A DNA stretch of 64,000 nt from Acanthochromis polyacanthus. Its lineage: Eukaryota > Chordata > Actinopteri > Pomacentridae. A program made the translations under genes and the position numbers. Positions 60,674 to 64,000 of the stretch are shown in pieces. Numbering within the stretch: position 1 is the stretch's first letter; the number at the start of each line of letters is the position of its first letter. The DNA is taken from the NCBI RefSeq assembly GCF_021347895.1, contig NC_067123.1:40044027-40108026 (forward strand). Direction: 5' to 3'. Below the pieces are notes generated by a model. That model made no database searches. It saw nothing but the letters and a program-made list of their open reading frames with translations, and had not been told where the DNA came from.

Positions 60674-61514
60674 TAACGGTGTCAAACTCATCTTAGTTCA
60701 GGTTCCACATTCAGTCCAGTTTGAGCTCCAGTTAAATAACAGTATATTAACCTATAAATAAGCACAACTCCAGATGTTTCCTTTGTTCTAGTGCAAAAAA
60801 AAAGTGCATTCTGAAAATATTCACATTTAATGAATTATCTTTTTGTAAAACATCATGAAGAATCTGAAATGTCTTAAGAAAAATAAGTAAAACCTCAACA
60901 GTTTTATGCCTCAGTTTATCATTTCCACATTACAACTTCCAGATCAGAGCGTCCACAAAGAAACACAACATTTAGTCACCTGGAGGTGAACGGTATGGGA
61001 TTTTACTTTACGATAAAAATGACAGAAGTCAGACCAAAAAAAGACCAAAAACAAGACAAAATATTACAAAAATGAGACACAAAATGATCAAGACACAAAC
61101 ACAAAACAAAAAAAGAGATAAATTTGACAAAAAAGTTACAAAGTGACAAAGAAATGGACAAAAACGATGAATAAAGCAAAACACAAAACAACAAACATAT
61201 GACACAAAATACAAGCGATACAAAAAGGAAACACAAGACAACAAAAACATGAGACAAACGACAAAAGTTAAACAAAAACCAGACAAAATATTACAAAAAC
61301 GAGACACAAAATGACAAAAGAACAAAGAACAATCTAGTATTTTACTTTCTGATCCAAACAACTTGTCATGGTCCAGAAATGATTTTAAATTTATAGTTTT
61401 ACTAATTTACAATCTGCACTTAATGTCTTCTCTGTAACTTTTACACTTTGAGGGCCGGATTGGACCCTCTGGAGGACCACTTTTGGACCACGGGCCTCAT
61501 GTTGGACACCCCTG
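60674..61514. mobile_element. hAT-like CAGGGGTGTC family, copy with 8-bp TSD
   Basis: It is flanked by perfect 8-bp repeats GTTTAGAA (60666-60673 and 61515-61522), fitting hAT insertion. The central TA fits the nnnTAnnn preference of Buster-type hATs. The left terminus is damaged (TAACGGTGTC) and the right is CATGTTGGACACCCCTG. It has no transposase. Confidence 0.85.
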
Positions 61515-61605
61515 GTTTAGAAGAACCTGACCGGCCCCCACCCCCCCAACACAGGGAATGACAGCAAATCAAGTGTCTTAACGAACACCTGGACACCTAA
61601 AATCT

Positions 61606-61970
61606 GAAGTGGAGATTCTTGGGTAATACATCTTATCAGTGTCACAAAAGGAGGAGGATGTTGACCAAGCTCTCATCCATCATGGACAACAGCTCCCACC
61701 TACTGCACCGGACTGTAGTGGAGCTGAGCAGCTCCTTTAGCAGGAGACTCAGACACCCTCAGTGCAAGAAGGAGCGCTACCACAGGTCCTTCATCCCCAC
61801 TGCCATCAGACTATAGAACACTACTGTGTAGTTGTTATTATGTGCAATATTTATTATCTTGTTCTTGCACTTTCGTGACTTTTGCACTCCTCTTTTTTTT
61901 GTTCCTAAGAGCTCTGTAACACTAAATTTCTCCTTTGTGAGATCAATAAAGTCTATCTTATCTTAAAAGC
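61606..61970 (+). pseudogene. LINE 3' end with ORF tail and (ATCTT)n end
   Basis: The frame ends LSSIMDNSSHLLHRTVVELS ... ERYHRSFIPTAIRL and stop at 61816. A 3' UTR of about 150 bp then ends AGATCAATAAAGTCTATCTT with ATCTTA repeats. The RSFIP-AI-L motif is the C-terminal end of a fish non-LTR RT ORF. It is 5'-truncated. Confidence 0.8.
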
Positions 61971-64000
61971 AAATATTTCATTATGAAAATCAAGTAAAGC
62001 AAAAAAAAACAGCTTTTTCTTTTGAAATTTCGATTCCAAAAAGCTGGATCCTAGATTCTGACTGTCTCCTTCCACTCATCCAACAGTCTCACTGCCTGCC
62101 TGCGATTGCACGACATATTATTCATGCAGCGGGACTCAAATACAGGAAAATCACTTCATCATAGCGGTGCTTCTGTGTCCAGCATCAGAGCCTCTCTAGA
62201 TGAAAGCCTACATGTGAATCATACCTGTTATGCTACACAGTCTGAATAAGAGCCATTAGTCATGTTGCAGGCCTTGGCTGGGATGTGTGTGCAGACCCGG
62301 GCTGTTGACACTCCTCAGCCTTGGATACATGGAGACTGTGAGGCAGTGTGAGGGCTGCAGGCTGGCAAACAGCCGAGCCAGGCGGCCGGTAAGGTGCTGG
62401 CATCACCGCCGCCCTCGCTGGCTGGACGTTCATTTGGAGGAAACGGTAACTGCCTTAACCAAGGCCGTCCACATACTATTCAGATGTGTGTCCGCTTGCT
62501 GCTGAGAGACCTTTAAAACCACATTTGGGAGTAAAAGTGAATCATGACACCATCAGCCATGCAGCAATCTCACCGCTGCCGAGTTTAGTCACGCTTTTTC
62601 TTACGATAAAGCAAACTCTGTAAACACAGCGTAAAGAAAAGGAAAGACTTTTCTTTGGTGAGTAAAATCTGTTTTCGGCTGATACTGTCAGTTTGATTAA
62701 TGATGATAAAGGCTGCTCGTTATCTTTTCCTCCGATCTTCACCATGTTCCAGCTGTTATATTTTCTTCAAAATCTGGCTGGTAGCTGCTGCGGTGACCCA
62801 CTTTCCCGTCGGCGTCGTTAAACTCTCATCTTGTTTTATGTTGTCTTATCTTTTCAAAGGACAAGATTATCTTCTGTGTATTGATTAAAGTGAGCACGTG
62901 TGCCTCAGAGCGTTTGTGTGGTGAGGAGAGCAGAAACTTCTCCAAAGATTTGCTTCCTCCCAGCAGCCTGTTCACGCAGCAGAAATGTTGGTTTCCAAAA
63001 AGCTCTGAACCCGTCTTCAAAGCCACTACGAGGTAACGGCTTCTTCTGATCTGACGAGCTGTGACTGGGGGAAAATAAAGGTAATTTAACCCGAGAACGC
63101 GCTAATGCACCTCTCCAAAAATCACTTTGAATGTGCATCTTTCTTGACTTCCAGAAACTGGCTGCACAGAAACGGGGCTTTGTCCTGCACAGGTGAAGTT
63201 TTGCCCGTACAGATTTTAGCCTGAGTCAAAAGAAAATCACCAAAATCATAAGAATTGCAAATTTCTGGACAATTCTGGTGCCATCTACTCAAACACAAAA
63301 CACTTTCTACGTAATCAAACTGTCAGAAACAGCAGAAAAATGCAGCTTTCTGTCTAAAAAGGTAGCAAAGACTGACTCATTTAGCTGTATGTGGAACATT
63401 CGTACACGGTCACTCCTTCGGGGCCTATTGTGAGCCAGAAGAAAAAATCCTGAGAAATATGAGGCTTTCAATGAACCGGTACATTGTGTACTTGCCGAAC
63501 ATCCATTGAATGAAACGCAACAAAAGGAAACAACTAAACATGGCCCAAAAATCTGAAAAGATTTCCCATTTTTATGTTGTTGTTTTTTTCCATCTTTCAG
63601 TCAGAGGTGATGTGACGGCACCCAAAGCTGTTCAAGGTGACATCAAGTATGTTTTACTAATACTTTTATTCAATAAAAATGACAATAATATAGTCTTTGA
63701 GATCCAGTGGGGATAAGAGACAGCACACAGCAGAGAAATCCAACAGCTGTAAACAGATATGCTCTTTCACAACAAAATAAAGAAGACAAACAACAACAGA
63801 TATCCTCCTTCACACAGCTCATGCTCAAGAGCTGCATTATTTCCTCTGGATGTTTTGTGAAGTTATTTTAACTGTGTGCAGATTTTGTTCCATACATATA
63901 ATGGCTGGTGAACTATAGTTACACTGGAAATGAAACAAAGCAGATTACATCCATGCCTCCTCGTGGAAGAGGTGGTGTTAGCATGGAGATGTAGTGGCTG
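61971..64000. other. No gene recognised at the right edge
   Basis: Short open frames only. If grin2d has 5' UTR exons and a promoter, they could lie here or beyond the window; nothing in the sequence identifies them. Confidence 0.5.

Overview
This window is non-coding-rich vertebrate nuclear DNA, almost certainly from a ray-finned (teleost) fish. The only host gene I recognise is an NMDA-receptor GluN2 subunit gene. It is split into short exons by introns of 6 to 13 kb, and the introns are packed with fish-type transposons (Tc1/mariner, hAT, Harbinger-like, LINE tails). There are no bacterial-style operons, rRNAs, tRNAs or CRISPR arrays. The intact Tc1 transposase and the hAT termini (CAGGGGTGTC, CAGGGGTCGG, TAGGGCTGGGCGAT) are typical of teleost genomes.

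Gene content: five minus-strand exons, read from right to left, encode the signal peptide and most of the amino-terminal domain of a GluN2D-type subunit. They are exon 1 (55427-55930), exon 2 (48859-48996), exon 3 (36756-37022), exon 4 (23433-23620) and exon 5 (13436-13576). All splice sites are GT/AG and the phases chain correctly (0, 0, 0, 2), giving about 412 residues. The pore, agonist-binding domain and C-tail must lie beyond position 1. Exon 1 carries an unusual Gly-rich insertion encoded by a GGA-type repeat.

Mobile DNA, left to right: a 9-bp-TSD element (1889-2407); a hAT half (2500-2898); a Harbinger-like element with a Myb/SANT-like ORF start (3436-4085); a short relative of the 45.5-kb minisatellite element (6086-6485); an apparently intact Tc1 (8003-9637); a THAP-exon element (10651-11478); a Harbinger-like element (12208-13105); a frameshifted LINE fragment (14440-14720); a higher-order minisatellite (14749-15388) next to a TTAA-flanked element (15397-15914); a tandem array of roughly 335-bp units (18091-19000); 9-bp-TSD elements at 21305, 22602 and 26424; degraded Tc1 patches and a pair of inverted 82-bp palindromes (25403, 25871); LINE tails (28372, 61600); hAT elements (32641, 35485, 49086, 51224, 56705, 60674); a 12-bp-repeat-flanked element (42130); GGGTCAGTATATA elements (17560, 39573, 42956, 54580); a TIR element swollen by about 42 copies of a 33-bp unit (45558-47554); a 91-bp perfect palindrome (48304-48394); and more 9-bp-TSD elements (53157, 58765).

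The best candidate for something little described is the family of six roughly 520-575-bp elements with TAGCCTAGCCGCGCTAGA ends. Each is flanked by a 9-bp target-site duplication. Three of them carry parts of one captured RecQ-like helicase 5' coding segment: one copy keeps the ATG, and two keep the Walker A region. No tools were used, so family names for the repeats rest on termini, TSD length and protein motifs, and are inference where stated.
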